Shown: positions 12,901-22,165 of the stretch, one piece after another
Layout of the letters: the number at the start of each line of letters is the position of its first letter
Position numbering within the stretch: position 1 is the stretch's first letter
From: Amoebophrya sp. A120
Lineage: Eukaryota > Sar > Dinophyceae > Syndiniales > Amoebophryaceae
Assembly: GCA_905178155.1 (NCBI GenBank)
Contig: CAJINV010000002.1
Coordinates: 2,378,162-2,442,161, forward strand
DNA: 64,000 nucleotides
Reading direction: 5' to 3'
Translations under genes and position numbers: made by a program
Notes under the pieces: generated by a model
The model's input: the letters and a program-made list of their open reading frames with translations, nothing else
Database searches by the model: none
What the model was told of the DNA's origin: nothing

Positions 12901-13310
12901 TCATCACTACCGCTAGTTCCGCACCGCCGAATCCGGTACGGGTCGCAGAACCTCGTGTCGCCCTCCAGTAATTGTCGCCGGTTGCATGGCGGGTACCGGT
13001 TCAAACACAAACCGCCGTGAAAACGATTGTTCGTCCCTGGTGTGGGAAAAAAAGGAGGTCTCGTGGTAGGAGGACCTGTTGAAGGTTCGCTCCTTTCGAC
13101 TTGTGTTGTTGTACTACTGCTTCTTCTCGCTGCAACACGACCGTACACGCCGGTAGCAGCCTCACGAACGAAGAGCACGACGGCAAGCGACTGAATTATA
13201 AACGCGGGGTTAATTGCTCTTCTACTTCTGATTCCACCTCCGGGGTGGTCACCACTGCCTTCACACCGGAAGAGCAGGCCTTTTCTCCGTCTCCGCGAGC
13301 CGCCCTTCAT
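988..13310 (-). CDS. Gene A: giant Cys-rich secreted or membrane-anchored protein, 3' end outside window
   Basis: I do not recognise the family. Exons in transcript order: 12214-13310, 11843-11993, 11551-11587, 11019-11288, 10670-10750, 10419-10516, 8150-8304, 7167-7893, 6742-7043, 6424-6462, 6027-6160, 5812-5875, 5371-5538, 4424-5049, 1909-4273, 988-1693. They join in frame when each introner and one 5-bp repeat are removed, giving at least 2,316 residues. The start is the ATG at 13310, followed by a basic stretch and then a hydrophobic segment (AFIIQSLAVVLFV), so a signal anchor or long signal peptide. Around residue 450-560 is a Cys-rich block (CMGRCGQGC, then CLRYDVC) recalling phospholipase-A2-like folds, but with Tyr where the catalytic His would be. 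Near the 3' end two related motifs occur, CSGVFVNPEKTLGYKC and CRGVFINRDKSLAYEC. Long Ser/Thr/Glu-rich linkers separate the blocks. A parasite surface or secreted role is inference only. Confidence 0.72.
1694..1908. mobile_element. Introner I2 (family F5, TTTCACTGTGA type)
   Basis: TIR-bounded intron of gene A, TATCGCAAGAAAAAACTG at the left end; TSD CGTGG exact on both sides. Removal gives in-frame ESLATPREIK. Confidence 0.9.
4274..4423. mobile_element. Introner I3 (family F2)
   Basis: Intron of gene A with F2 ends. TSD decayed (AATCA versus AGTCC); removing the element and one repeat still restores the frame (GDSIRAD). Confidence 0.85.
5050..5370. mobile_element. Introner I4 (family F4)
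   Basis: Intron of gene A; TSD GCAAC exact. Ends TATTGAGAGGAAAAATCC and GGATTTTTCCTTGTGATA. The junction reads SKKLGLQLEPAK. Confidence 0.9.
5539..5811. mobile_element. Introner I5 (family F1, TATGCATTGCA ends)
   Basis: Intron of gene A; TSD TCACG exact. Both termini are of the TATGCATTGCAAATATGTC subtype. Confidence 0.92.
5876..6026. mobile_element. Introner I6 (family F2)
   Basis: Intron of gene A; TSD GTGAT exact. Only 64 nt of exon separate it from I5. Confidence 0.92.
6161..6423. mobile_element. Introner I7 (family F1)
   Basis: Intron of gene A; TSD GAGAT exact. The junction reads CEKISLAVQF. Confidence 0.92.
6463..6741. mobile_element. Introner I8 (family F3)
   Basis: Intron of gene A; TSD GTGCG exact. 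Ends TATCCTGATTAAAAACGTCC and GGACGTTTTTACTCAGGATA. Confidence 0.92.
7044..7166 (-). other. Canonical GT-AG intron of gene A
   Basis: On the minus strand the intron starts GTTAGT and ends CTGAAG; no TIR and no TSD. Joining gives STGGALTKSV in frame. The upstream frame would otherwise run on into a stop. Confidence 0.6.
7894..8149. mobile_element. Introner I9 (family F1)
   Basis: Intron of gene A; TSD TTGCA exact. The junction reads ELFEKLQPALVN. Confidence 0.92.
8397..8590. repeat. Tandem repeat, period about 12 bp (TTTTTCTTTTGA)
   Basis: About 16 imperfect copies of TTTTTCTTTTGA in a row, next to the poly(A) end of the retroposed insert. The open minus-strand frame over it (alternating Lys, Arg and Ile) is an artefact of the repeat. 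Confidence 0.9.
9955..10192 (-). pseudogene. 5'-truncated retrocopy ORF inside introner I10
   Basis: An open frame of about 78 codons that begins abruptly at the insertion boundary near 10192 and ends at a stop at 9955 (visible residues include DRVKGCVDEIGHTMERIPKQ). It is the upstream end of an insert that ends in a run of 14 A on this strand and is flanked by a 17-bp direct repeat. This is what a 5'-truncated, reverse-transcribed mRNA or LINE tail looks like. The protein family was not recognised. Confidence 0.55.
10517..10669. mobile_element. Introner I11 (family F8, short)
   Basis: Intron of gene A; TSD CTGCA exact; ends TATGCAATACAAATTTCCCG and an imperfect complement finishing GGATA. 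The junction reads LACSDEYFH. Confidence 0.85.
10751..11018. mobile_element. Introner I12 (family F1)
   Basis: Intron of gene A; TSD AGCGT exact. Left end of the TATGCAGTGCA type, right end of the GTTGATA type. The junction reads CLRYDVC. Confidence 0.92.
11289..11550. mobile_element. Introner I13 (family F1)
   Basis: Intron of gene A; TSD GCTGC/GCTAC (4 of 5). Separated from I14 by a 37-nt exon. Confidence 0.9.
11588..11842. mobile_element. Introner I14 (family F1)
   Basis: Intron of gene A; TSD CGTCT exact. Confidence 0.92.
11994..12213. mobile_element. Introner I15 (family F5, GTGTTACAG type)
   Basis: Intron of gene A; TSD CACTC exact. Ends TATCCTGAGAAAAAAGTG and an imperfect complement finishing CCTGTGATA. 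The junction reads AGECWGLEE. Confidence 0.92.
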
Positions 13311-14185
13311 ACTGCAAGTAATTCTCCTCCTCAACACGAGAGGCAGGGCGGACCGCCATCAGGTCCGCTGGCGACGGCAGAGCGAAGGAAATAGACCGCT
13401 TTCTGAAACTGCTTTTCGCTCCTGCAGTACCAGTTGTTCCCACTTCTTTTACAGAAGCTGTGGCTGTACCTGTTCCCAGATGGATTTCCTGCTCGTGCTT
13501 GTACGGTGATGCGGATCATTTTCACGATTTTTAATCAAGCACAGTTGCAATTACGCTGGGCATGCAGATGCACCGCCTCTCCCGTGTAAGTTCTCGGTAC
13601 TGGGGATTGAAGAGGCCAAAAGTGAGTACATGTAGCGTTGCCGCACGTCAATGTGGTACACTCAACGCTTGAAACACTCCACAGTTTTTCACTCTCAGGC
13701 CTGGCAGTTTTCTCATACGCCCCAAGATTTACGAGATGCACTCTACTATAATGCGCAGCGTAACATCAAGGTGAGTAGCATAAGAGACTCTCAAACCTTT
13801 CAAAAAAAGTCACAGTCGATGTCCTGTCCAAATAACAAACTTAAACTTTCTTCTTGCGGCCTGTGATGGCAGCAAGGAGGCACTAGTAGCACGGCTCCTC
13901 CAGCTACATCACTAGAAGAACATGACCCGAACAACCAGGCAGGAAAAGAGGCGTGCAAAGTCAAGCCCAGGGTTCATCCTGTACGTACTTGTTACACGTC
14001 GATGCTACTTCGGTTTCTTCCGAGTCACAATAGGATAATTCTGTCTGCAATAGTGGTCGTGGAAAAAAAATCGAGACGAAATTCACCGGAAAACAATATT
14101 CTTTTTCATGCTCCACCTTTGCCGCGAAACAAAGCGCTTTTCCGCTGCTTTCGCAACACGACAAATAAAACGACCTCCCCGTCCT
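13311..14185. other. Intergenic region between genes A and B
   Basis: 875 bp: 5' flank of A and 3' flank of B. Short frames only; no promoter motif, tRNA or introner recognised. Confidence 0.6.
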
Positions 14186-16281
14186 TTACCCGTGGTTTGA
14201 GTTGGTCGGCGAATTTACCTGGTCACCCGCGACCCGCGTCAGCAGCCCCGCGGCGCCCACCTGCACCCCCGTCGTCATGGAGTTCACGCCCTGATTGAAG
14301 ATGGACTGCCCGGATTTCTCGTCCGGCTTGAAGACCTTGTAGGCAAGAATCATCAGCACGAACATCAACAAGACAAATTTCGTGTCCAGAAACCAGTACC
14401 CGCCGTGCTCTCCCATCAGCAGTCGGTTGGGATCCGAGAGGGGAAACACCACTAGCTCTTCCGGAAACGACACGTCCCCTGGAACGGGATTATCCGCGCC
14501 AGCGGCTTCATCCTCCTGCGCCCCGTCGTCCTCCTCCTTCTCGTCCTCGATGCCGGTTCGCAAGACCACGTAGTCGTGGCCCGGCAGCGCGACGAATTTG
14601 TACAGCTGATTGTCGTCCGGTGTGGGCGGCGCGTCGACCGCGGTCTCTATCAAGTGCAAAAGTGTCTGGGTCTAGAAGGATGCAAGTTTGTCATGCTTGT
14701 CTCGCATGACTCTTGAATTTGTCATGCACATCATCCAAGAGCCCCATTTTTCTGTCATGCACGAACGCATTTTGTCATGCAGAATAGGGGCGAACACCTA
14801 GAAGCTCAGAAACTTGTCATGCTGAGCCAGCACTTGTGGCCCCCTGATGATACGCCACCCAGCATCACAAGTTTGTCCAGACCCAGACATTCGTGCATTG
14901 GATAGTCTCCTTTTGTGTACTACTCCCATCGTCGAGAATCAAGTCGAACATGCCCCCATATCCTGAGCAAAACCGTGCCCACCCCATATTCACCATGCGA
15001 AATCTGCTAGACAACTCTGTCAGCTTTGGGTGTTGCGCATGACAAGTTTGGCCTCTTTGTAGTGTAGTCCTGCTTAGCTTGCTCAGCAGCATCACAGCTC
15101 TAGCCCATCATGCTGATTGGAGCATTACAAATTCCAAAAAACGACTAGAAAACGCTTAGCATGGGGCTCCGCATGAGAAACATTTTGAGCATGCAGATTG
15201 GGATGACAACTATGGGGAGGTGGGGACGTTTTTACAAATGATACCCCATTAATCTTGTTCACCCGCCCAATGGGGAGCTGCTCCACGCTCGCGCTGGGGC
15301 TGTAGACGGCGTTTTCGTGCATGATCTGCACCCGTGCGGGATTTGTTCCCCGATAAGCGTCGATCACGGCAACCTGTGCGTGCTTGGGGTCGTGCTGGAA
15401 GACGTGCGACTGGAAGGCGACCGCGTTGCTGTGCGTATCGTGGCGGGTGATGACGAGCAACAGCGTCGTCGCCTTCTCGTTTGGCAGATCCGCGATCTCG
15501 AAAATGCCGGCGCTATGCTATGCAGTGCAAAAGTCTCTTACTCGAAGTATTAATAACTATCACGCATTACAAATCTGCATCGCAAGGTAAAACAGCATGA
15601 CAAACCCATTCGTCATGCTGAGCTAATTTGTAATGCAAGAATTCCTACGTACTAGTACGATACTTTTGCAATTCATATGTGCTGGTGGTGGTCGACTTCG
15701 GTCTTGAAACGGATGGTGTCGCCGGGAAGCAGGTTCAAGTCCACAAAGTCTTTATGCAAGAAAAAAACTGTGTAAGTGTAAGTCTGTCATGATGCAGGAA
15801 ATGCTATAAATGTTTACACTTGTCATGCTAGAGGTGCGTCATAGGCAACTTTCATGGGTGCTTCCAACTACTAGCTGCACATGACAGGTTTTCCCTGTAA
15901 TGCAAAACGAATTTGTGATGCTGATCTTCCTACAAAGTTACACTTACATAGTTTTTTTCCTGGATAGTCTTCGCATTCCTTGTACTCCATTCCCCCGTAC
16001 AGCTCCACGTCGTTTAAGAACACGTTCATCGGCTTCGCGTAGGGGTACGCATTACAGATTCGCAGCACGCTCCGTCTCCGCTTTTTCCGGAAATTGTGCC
16101 CATTTTTCCCAGCCGCAGTTCCAACTCTGGCTCCTACCGCCAGTCGTTTCACTTGCTGTTTCGCGAGCAGCAGGTTTTTCGCGGTGGCTACCGCTGGTGG
16201 AACGCTTCCCAGGAGTGCGGTTGTAAACAGCAGCCCTGCAACCCGGGCGCCGGAATGAAAAAACCTGGCTCGACCCGCCAT
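14186..16281 (-). CDS. Gene B: signal-peptide protein with DUF4397-like domain and C-terminal membrane segment
   Basis: Five exons (15967-16281, 15678-15752, 15244-15518, 14905-14958, 14186-14647) join in frame into 386 residues once introners I16 to I19 and one TSD copy each are removed. The start ATG at 16281 opens a signal peptide (GLLFTTALLGSVPPAVA). The middle reads like a beta-sandwich of the DUF4397 type: RICNAYPYAKPMNVFLNDVE, then LLPGDTIRFKTEV, then a strand TTLLLVITRHDTHSNAVAF and a second-repeat-like VAVIDAYRG. An acidic linker leads to a single membrane helix (FVLLMFVLMILAYKVF) and a short polar tail ending SNHG. Inferred topology: type I membrane protein with the sandwich outside or in the ER lumen. 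EMC7 has a similar layout (signal, sandwich, one helix) and is an alternative that I cannot exclude. The exon structure is firm; the family call is tentative. Confidence 0.75.
14648..14904. mobile_element. Introner I19 (family F1)
   Basis: Intron of gene B; TSD GTCTC exact. The junction reads STQKETAVDA. Confidence 0.92.
14959..15243. mobile_element. Introner I18 (family F3)
   Basis: Intron of gene B; TSD CCCCA exact. The junction reads VNKINGGMFDL. Confidence 0.92.
15519..15677. mobile_element. Introner I17 (family F2)
   Basis: Intron of gene B; TSD TATGC/TGTGC (4 of 5). The junction reads DHHQHSAGIFE. Confidence 0.9.
15753..15966. mobile_element. Introner I16 (family F5, CTGTGTAAGTGTAA type)
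   Basis: Intron of gene B; TSD GTCTT exact. The junction reads YKECEDFVDLN. Confidence 0.92.
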
Positions 16282-17002
16282 GATGGCGCCACGACCTGGG
16301 AGCGTGCGGTCCGCTTACTGCTTCCTGCTGAGACTAAAACGCGGAGGTCTTGCCCCGACAAGTGTTCATCCCCGCACTGGACGGTGATGTTGAGACGAAC
16401 GATGTTTCAACGCCGCATCTTGATGTTTTTCTTGTAGTTGCGTCACCAACTAAGAGCAAGCGACCTCCTGCTTCGCCCACTTACTGCCTCACTCATTTAC
16501 TTTACATCAGAGGACAACACAGAACTCATCTCACGGCGAGGAGACATGATCGCGATTGGGAGAACGGTATACAATTTGAAAAACACCCGAAGAACAACCA
16601 TCTTCGTGCAGCTCCCGCCTTCTAGAGGCTCATGGTCAACATGAACATCCCGTGTTGATTCATTCATATCAACTTTGACCGTAAAAATGCCGCGCAGCGT
16701 GTGTAAAAAGACGTCTATGTGCGTTACTAGCGCAGACAAGGCTGCTGCAGAATTGCAGCTTCGTTTTCGTTCACCAACTAAGCAGCTCCTGTGCTGGCTA
16801 TATTCATTTAAACACATCAGCTCCAGAACCAATGTTGCGACTGCCAAAAAAATCGACGAAGGACAATTTGTTATGTGGTCTCTCATCAGAAAGGTTTTTA
16901 TCCCTTACGCGGACGAATTTGCACTTTATTTCATCGAGTTGTAGTGCTAGTTCCGGTTTATTTTCGACGTCGTGGTCAACAACATTGACAAAAACTACAC
17001 GA
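16282..17002. other. Intergenic region between genes B and C
   Basis: 721 bp without a supported gene. A 129-codon minus frame at 16497-16886 has no recognisable feature. TCACCAACTAAG occurs twice (16441 and 16771) in loosely similar surroundings, perhaps an old tandem duplication. Confidence 0.5.
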
Positions 17003-20000
17003 CTAAAGCTTGCTCCGCCCCGCGACGGATGAATTGTTCCCGGCAAGCTTCGCGGTGTTCAGAATCCAGTCGCTGATCATTTGAAACACGCTCTCCTTGC
17101 CCCGGTCGTTGTGCGGCTCGTGGCGCGCGTGGCAGTGCAGCAGGATTTTCAGCTCCTCGCAGTTTTGAAACTCCTCCATCAACTGATGCAACACCCGTAT
17201 TGTGAGGAAAAATCCCCCCTCCCCATATCGACACGAAGTTTCTGATGCTGGATTTCCGTACACAAATGCGCGCTGTCTTGCAGTAAGGCAGCGCAGCCAG
17301 ATCCTTAGCCTAGGTAGGGGCGTTTGGGTCTAGCTGTTTAGCATTACAAACCGCTGCCCCTTAGGCACAACGAACAGCATGGCCAATCGCTTCCATAATG
17401 GCGCGGAAGCCTCTGCGCCTGTCTTCTTGCAAGACAGACGTGATTTGTGGTCTCAAATCAGCAACACGAATTTTCGGAAACATACCTTTTCGATATGGAG
17501 CGGGGGCATTTTTCCTCCCGATAGCCCGCCACTTCAAACCCCCCGGCTTGATGAGTTCCCGCGCAAGCGGGTCTTCTGACCCCAGCGTGACAAGCACAGG
17601 CTTGCTGTTCAGCGAACTGAAATCATCTTCATGCACCGAGCCAACAGCGCTAAAAAACCCAGCCCAGTAGTGCACAGACAAGTTGTGTTATGCAAGAAAA
17701 AAACTGTGTAAAGTGTAACTTGCTTGGAAGATTCTTGGAGATATAGCATCACAGGTTTGTGTTTGCTCTGCGTGACACAGAAAATACTAACCTGTCATGC
17801 GTTTAGTACGTGAAAACACGAGGACATACGAAAAGAGCCCCTGATGCATGTCCAGCATGACAGGTGTAACTGTCTTGCATCGTCTGCAACTTCTACACAA
17901 AGTTAGTACACTATACACAGTTTTTTTCTTGGATATGTGTCCGCAGTTTTCGCCGATGTAATCCTCTATCTCCTTCTCTTTATCAAATGCAAAACTGTCT
18001 GGGTCTGGAAGATTGCGAGATTTGTCATGCTTGTCTGGCATGACCAAAAAGGTTGCGATGCGTGTCCAAGAAGAGACCCTTTTGCCTGTCATGCAAAAAC
18101 GCAGTTTGTCATGCGAAACAAGCAACACAACGGAGCGCAGATATTTTTCATGCTTGGCTGTGCATTACAGAGCATTCACTATTCCCGACGCAGCATTACA
18201 AGTTTCCAGACCCAGACATTTTTGCATTTGATACTCTTCGCGGCTGATCCAATCGAAATTCGTTTTGTTCGGCTTAAAATCTATCCAGGAAAAAAACGTT
18301 GTTAGTGTAAATTTGTGATGCGCAACATACAAGCTGACTGCGTCTGTCATGCTTGGCATGCATCGTAGGGCTCATTAAAGGGTGTTTTCACTTAGTATCT
18401 GCGCATGACAGGTTTTTGCTGTCATGCGAGAGATATTTGTCATGCTAATCCTCCAAGAAAGTTACACCTACAATGTTTTTTTCTTGGATAAAATCCGACT
18501 GGTATTCATTAAAAGTATCCCAGTTGTGGTGCACACCTCCCCCTGACGATTTTTTGTCATGCAAAATCAGTAAAAATCAAGTCGCTGTCTTGTGGCAGTG
18601 TTTGCATGACAAAGTTTGGGAGCCTATTAAACTCTACATTTCTACGACTTTAGGTGCATGATCGACGTACCATCCACAGGCTCCACTTGTGCTGGTCGTG
18701 TATGTATTGCTATTGCTTTTTTTGCTACTTATACAATTAACGGCAAGGGGGAAAAAATGAGCACTCTCGTAAAATATCAAATGTAAAAATGTCTGGGTCT
18801 GGAAGAATGCAAGTTTGTCATGCTTGTCTGGCATGACTCGAGAATCTGTGTTGCATAGGCACGAAAAAGCCCTCTTGCCTGTCATGCAAAAACGCAGTTT
18901 GCCATGCGGAATACGTAAGACATGGCAGCCCAAAAATTTGCCATGCATAGCTGCGTACTGCAGTGCGCCTATCATTCATTTTTAGCATTACAAGTTTCCA
19001 GACCCAGACATTTTTACATTTGATATAAAACGCGACCAGCCGCTCGAAGGTTTCCATCCGGGGGTGCACTATCCCACAGAAAAAGACAGGCGCGGCATAT
19101 TTGTAATGCCAAAAGAAATACACAGAAACATCTGTCATGGGCGAGCCCATAGCGTGCTGTTTGGGATACGCAATACATTTTTTTTGTGTATTTTCTTTTG
19201 CATTACAAATATGCCCCCCTGCCTGTCGTTTTCTCCGGGATACGCACACCGTGCTGCCCAAACATCGGGCCGAGGATATCATGAGGAAAAATTCATCCCT
19301 CAACTAAAAGCTGCCCTTCGCTATACACAGATCATCTTTTTCTCACGCAAAAAGAGCAGGCCACTGCAGCGGGGAGCCGGCTTTGAGACCTCGACAACGT
19401 TGTAGCGAGACAGTACAAATAAACTTGATGGAACGTTGCAAGATAAAACAAAGCTGACATCATGTTGTCCTCACAAATAACGCAGCATGACAAAGACAAG
19501 GCTACATGTGAAGTAGACATGGGGGTTAGTTTCCAGATGATAGAGCGTGTGTTTCAACATGGAAAAGACAGTCTGCACGAAGGAGCCGGGGCGGAAAACC
19601 TTTTTTTTCAATTTCAATTTTCAATCGTGCCACGCAAATTATCTGGTGCACTGACCAGATAATTTTCTATCATGATATCATAGGTGGTGCTGCTGCTGGT
19701 TCAAGTAAACCATAGCATAACTAAACTACAGATGTATTCAAAAACGCACAAGCATGTCAATACCGGCCCGCTGAGAATCAGTCCGTCTACCGCGTGCCCC
19801 GACTATCCAATTTAGATAGAATCACCAACAGTACGACCATCGCTCTCGGTCTATTGATAAGATGTGTACCAAGCGTGATTGCATAGAGCACTAAAACTAG
19901 TTTGCACAAACAAATAATTTCTGATTCTGAATGGCTGAGATCAATGTGCATATCTTCCGCTCGAGTTGTTGGAGACCAATATGCTGATGGTGATTCTCTT

Positions 20001-20631
20001 CTTTTGCATCTGATATCAATTTTCCGTCATCCAATGCAATTGCTTTTTGCGCGATGACCGAGCCGACGGAGTGCCCAAACAAGTACACAGGGACACGATC
20101 TTCACTACTCCTGGCGCTTTTCGCAGCTGTAGTGCTGTTTTTCCCCCCGCTAAACTCCTCGACTTTCTGCAAACACAGAGTCTGTAGGTCCTTCGGAATC
20201 TGGTCCCACGGAAGCATGGTGTCCCCCAGGACGCAGCCCTCGCGCTCCGCGGTCTTCCCGTGGGCGAGATGGTCGTGTCCGTACACCGAAATTCCGGCCT
20301 TGTTCAGAAATTTGGCCATGATGCGGTACCGTGCGGCGTGTTCGGTGTTGCCGTGCGAAATGTACAGAACGGCCTTCGGGTTCTCCACCGCCCAGGAGTA
20401 CTGAAACACCTCGTGCGAGTTTTCAATCGCCACATACTTCCCCTCCTGCTCGGATTGCAGAAACCGGGCGCCAAATTTACTTCCGCCCTTGGAAGACGAG
20501 GAGGACGCACTTGCTCCTGGCATAGTTGCACCGGTGTCGTCCGCAACAGAACTCGAAACACCTGCTGTCGACGAAGATGTCATGTGGGGCGCGAGGCGAG
20601 TCGTGGCGGGAGTGTCGCGAAACGAGGGCAT
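17003..20631 (-). CDS. Gene C: monoacylglycerol lipase / lysophospholipase-like alpha/beta hydrolase
   Basis: Serine hydrolase of the Hydrolase_4 (monoglyceride lipase) type, expected to release fatty acids from mono- or lysolipids. The N-terminal exon (from the ATG at 20631 to about 20000) carries AVLYISHGNTEHAARY (oxyanion region), GHDHLAHGKT and the nucleophile elbow GHSVGS. A short middle stretch near 19690-19805 encodes GLILSGPVL. Later exons are 19243-19276, 19026-19069, 18765-18774, 18491-18542, 18234-18281, 17936-17980, 17524-17688 and 17003-17197. They encode NKTNFDWISREE, the acid-bearing VLVTLGSEDP and the catalytic-His region CHARHEPHND, then VFQMISDW. Seven introners (I20 to I26) and a probable GT-AG intron interrupt it. 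The splicing between 19276 and 20000 is not fully solved. A first in-frame TTG lies at 20658, but the ATG at 20631 is the likelier start. Ser and His and a plausible Asp are present, so it is probably active. Confidence 0.8.
17198..17523. mobile_element. Introner I20 (family F4)
   Basis: Intron of gene C between the acid-bearing and His-bearing parts; TSD ACCCG/GCCCG (4 of 5). Confidence 0.9.
17689..17935. mobile_element. Introner I21 (family F5, CTGTGTAA type)
   Basis: Intron of gene C; TSD TGTGT exact. The junction reads ENCGHNLSVHY. Confidence 0.92.
17981..18233. mobile_element. Introner I22 (family F1)
   Basis: Intron of gene C; TSD CTCTT exact. The junction reads ISREEKEIEDY. Confidence 0.92.
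18282..18490. mobile_element. Introner I23 (family F5)
   Basis: Intron of gene C; TSD AAATC exact. The junction reads EYQSDFKPNK. Confidence 0.92.
18543..18764 (-). other. Probable canonical GT-AG intron of gene C
   Basis: Starts GTGCTC and ends CGTCAG on the minus strand; joins FYERGGVHHNW in frame. It leaves only a 10-nt exon (18765-18774) before introner I24, so a compound intron is the alternative. Internal GTCATGCAAA/TTTGCATGAC pairs suggest it derives from introner sequence. Confidence 0.4.
18775..19025. mobile_element. Introner I24 (family F1)
   Basis: Intron of gene C; TSD TAAAA exact. Confidence 0.9.
19070..19242. mobile_element. Introner I25 (family F8, own TIR)
   Basis: Intron of gene C with TIRs of about 45 bp (left TATCCCACAGAAAAAGACAG, right its imperfect complement ending CTCCGGGATA), TSD TGCAC/CGCAC (4 of 5). 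The junction reads GQHGVRPRMETF. The only copy of this TIR type in the window. Confidence 0.85.
19277..19677. mobile_element. Introner I26, decayed (family F4-like)
   Basis: Left end TATCATGAGGAAAAATTCAT and right end AATTTTCTATCATGATA pair imperfectly and resemble F4. No TSD can be recognised. Lies where gene C needs an intron upstream of the GPMFGQHG exon. Confidence 0.5.
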
Positions 20632-22165
20632 GGGGTGACAGTATGTATTTTGGATCAATACGAGGAAAGACGAGAAGTAATAATGGTAAATCTAGTACGT
20701 ACACTGCGTCTAGTACGTACACTGCGTACCAAGAAGCACTTCGATTCTGCGACACAAGGCACCACGCGTCGATTCGGTGTAAGTAGAGAATCTGTGTCTA
20801 ATCCCTTTGCTGTCTGTGGCGGAATAAATCTTACGTACTTACAGCAGCATCAAGTGCTGCTCAGATGACAAGAAGAAAACAAGTACTTCCTTCCACCAAG
20901 GAGCTGTACAAACTATGGCAAACTTGTTCTTACTTTGCTTTCCCTCGATTCCCCGCTTAAAATGCACAGCAGCTCCGGTGGCCGCGCCTAGGTCTACTAA
21001 TTCTACTTAGGAATGTTATCATCGGTGCTAGATGCTCTGTGGAAGATGAGCAGCATTTCTTTTGGGGGCTAACTAGGGTGACAACTATTTTGCTTGGTGA
21101 CGATGACACAAGCGAAACAAAAAATTATCCACTCAGTGAAAACAAACCCAACTACTTTGCTTGCAAGTCAAGACTCGCTTGAACAAAACACTGATCACCT
21201 TAGCCGCGCGTGCTAAGTCAGTCACTGAAAAAACCAGCGAGAATCATGATTCAATTCCTTTTGCAGGCAAGTGCCACGACATACGTTGTAAATTGGAAAG
21301 AACAATAGCGTCTTGAGTAGTAACGCGAAGTGGTACCAGTCCTCGATAAAAGCAGAACCCGTCTACAACTTCGATCAAATTCTAATTTAGATCATCACGT
21401 TTGATGCAGTTCTCCCGAATAACGGTTGTGTCATTCTTGTCGTACTAGTCGCGCCACGTCGCTGATACTACAGGAGTTCGGCAGCGCGACAAGTTGCAAT
21501 CTTTTTCAAGACCTCACCAACATCTTCTACTCCCGGTTTCTAGATAGGTTGCAGGTTAAGGTTATCGACCGGCTGGAGGCGCAGCGGCTGGAAATTGTTC
21601 TCAAGGGGGCTGCTCCCGAGCTGGTTTTTACTACCCACAAAACATCCTCGCGTGCCGCTATACCACTCCGAACAAAACAAACCAGAACCACTGCGGGGGA
21701 GGAGGAAATAAACCGCTGTCTTATTCATGTAGTACAACCGTCTGAAGAACATTACTTGCTACTACCCGGCAGCGGCCTCGGAACCAACCGTTAACCCATA
21801 AGCATTACCCGTTGGCACGGTGGGGCAACGACAATTTTTTCTACTGCACGCCGACAAGTAGAACGAGATGACAGATCTCGTCTCAAAACGTTCGCCACAA
21901 ACAAGAACCGCACCACGACACCAACTCCAAAATCCTAACTGCGGAGCTGCTCCAAAGATCAAAAGTCATCGCAATTTTTCATCTTTTCTTCAGTTTGTCC
22001 TCCTCCTCCCTCTCCCATCTCGTCAACCACAACATATTAGTCGCGCTTCCTCTTCTCTACTGAAAATCCCTAATACGCCATTTCAACAGTAGAGTTGTAA
22101 AGTGAGAAGATGAAGATGCAACTTGTTATAGTTCGGTTGTTCTACTTCATATGATCTTCCACGAC
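20632..22165. other. Intergenic region between genes C and D
   Basis: 1.5 kb. A plus-strand frame of 122 codons at 21426-21794 has some amphipathic character but no family match and was not called. No introner; otherwise nothing recognised. Confidence 0.5.
20691..20726. promoter_or_regulatory. Perfect 18-bp tandem repeat upstream of gene C
   Basis: TCTAGTACGTACACTGCG occurs twice head to tail, 60-95 bp upstream of the gene C ATG at 20631. Each unit contains the palindrome TAGTACGTAC/ACGT core. A regulatory role is a guess from position. Confidence 0.35.

Noticed and set aside
14186-16281. Gene B as EMC7
   Set aside because: The layout is similar (signal, sandwich, one helix), but the strand motifs fit DUF4397 better and the EMC7 C-terminal pattern is missing; left as an alternative.
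21426-21794. Plus-strand ORF of 122 codons between genes C and D
   Set aside because: Some amphipathic stretches but no motif, neighbour support or conserved start; kept only as a note in the intergenic entry.
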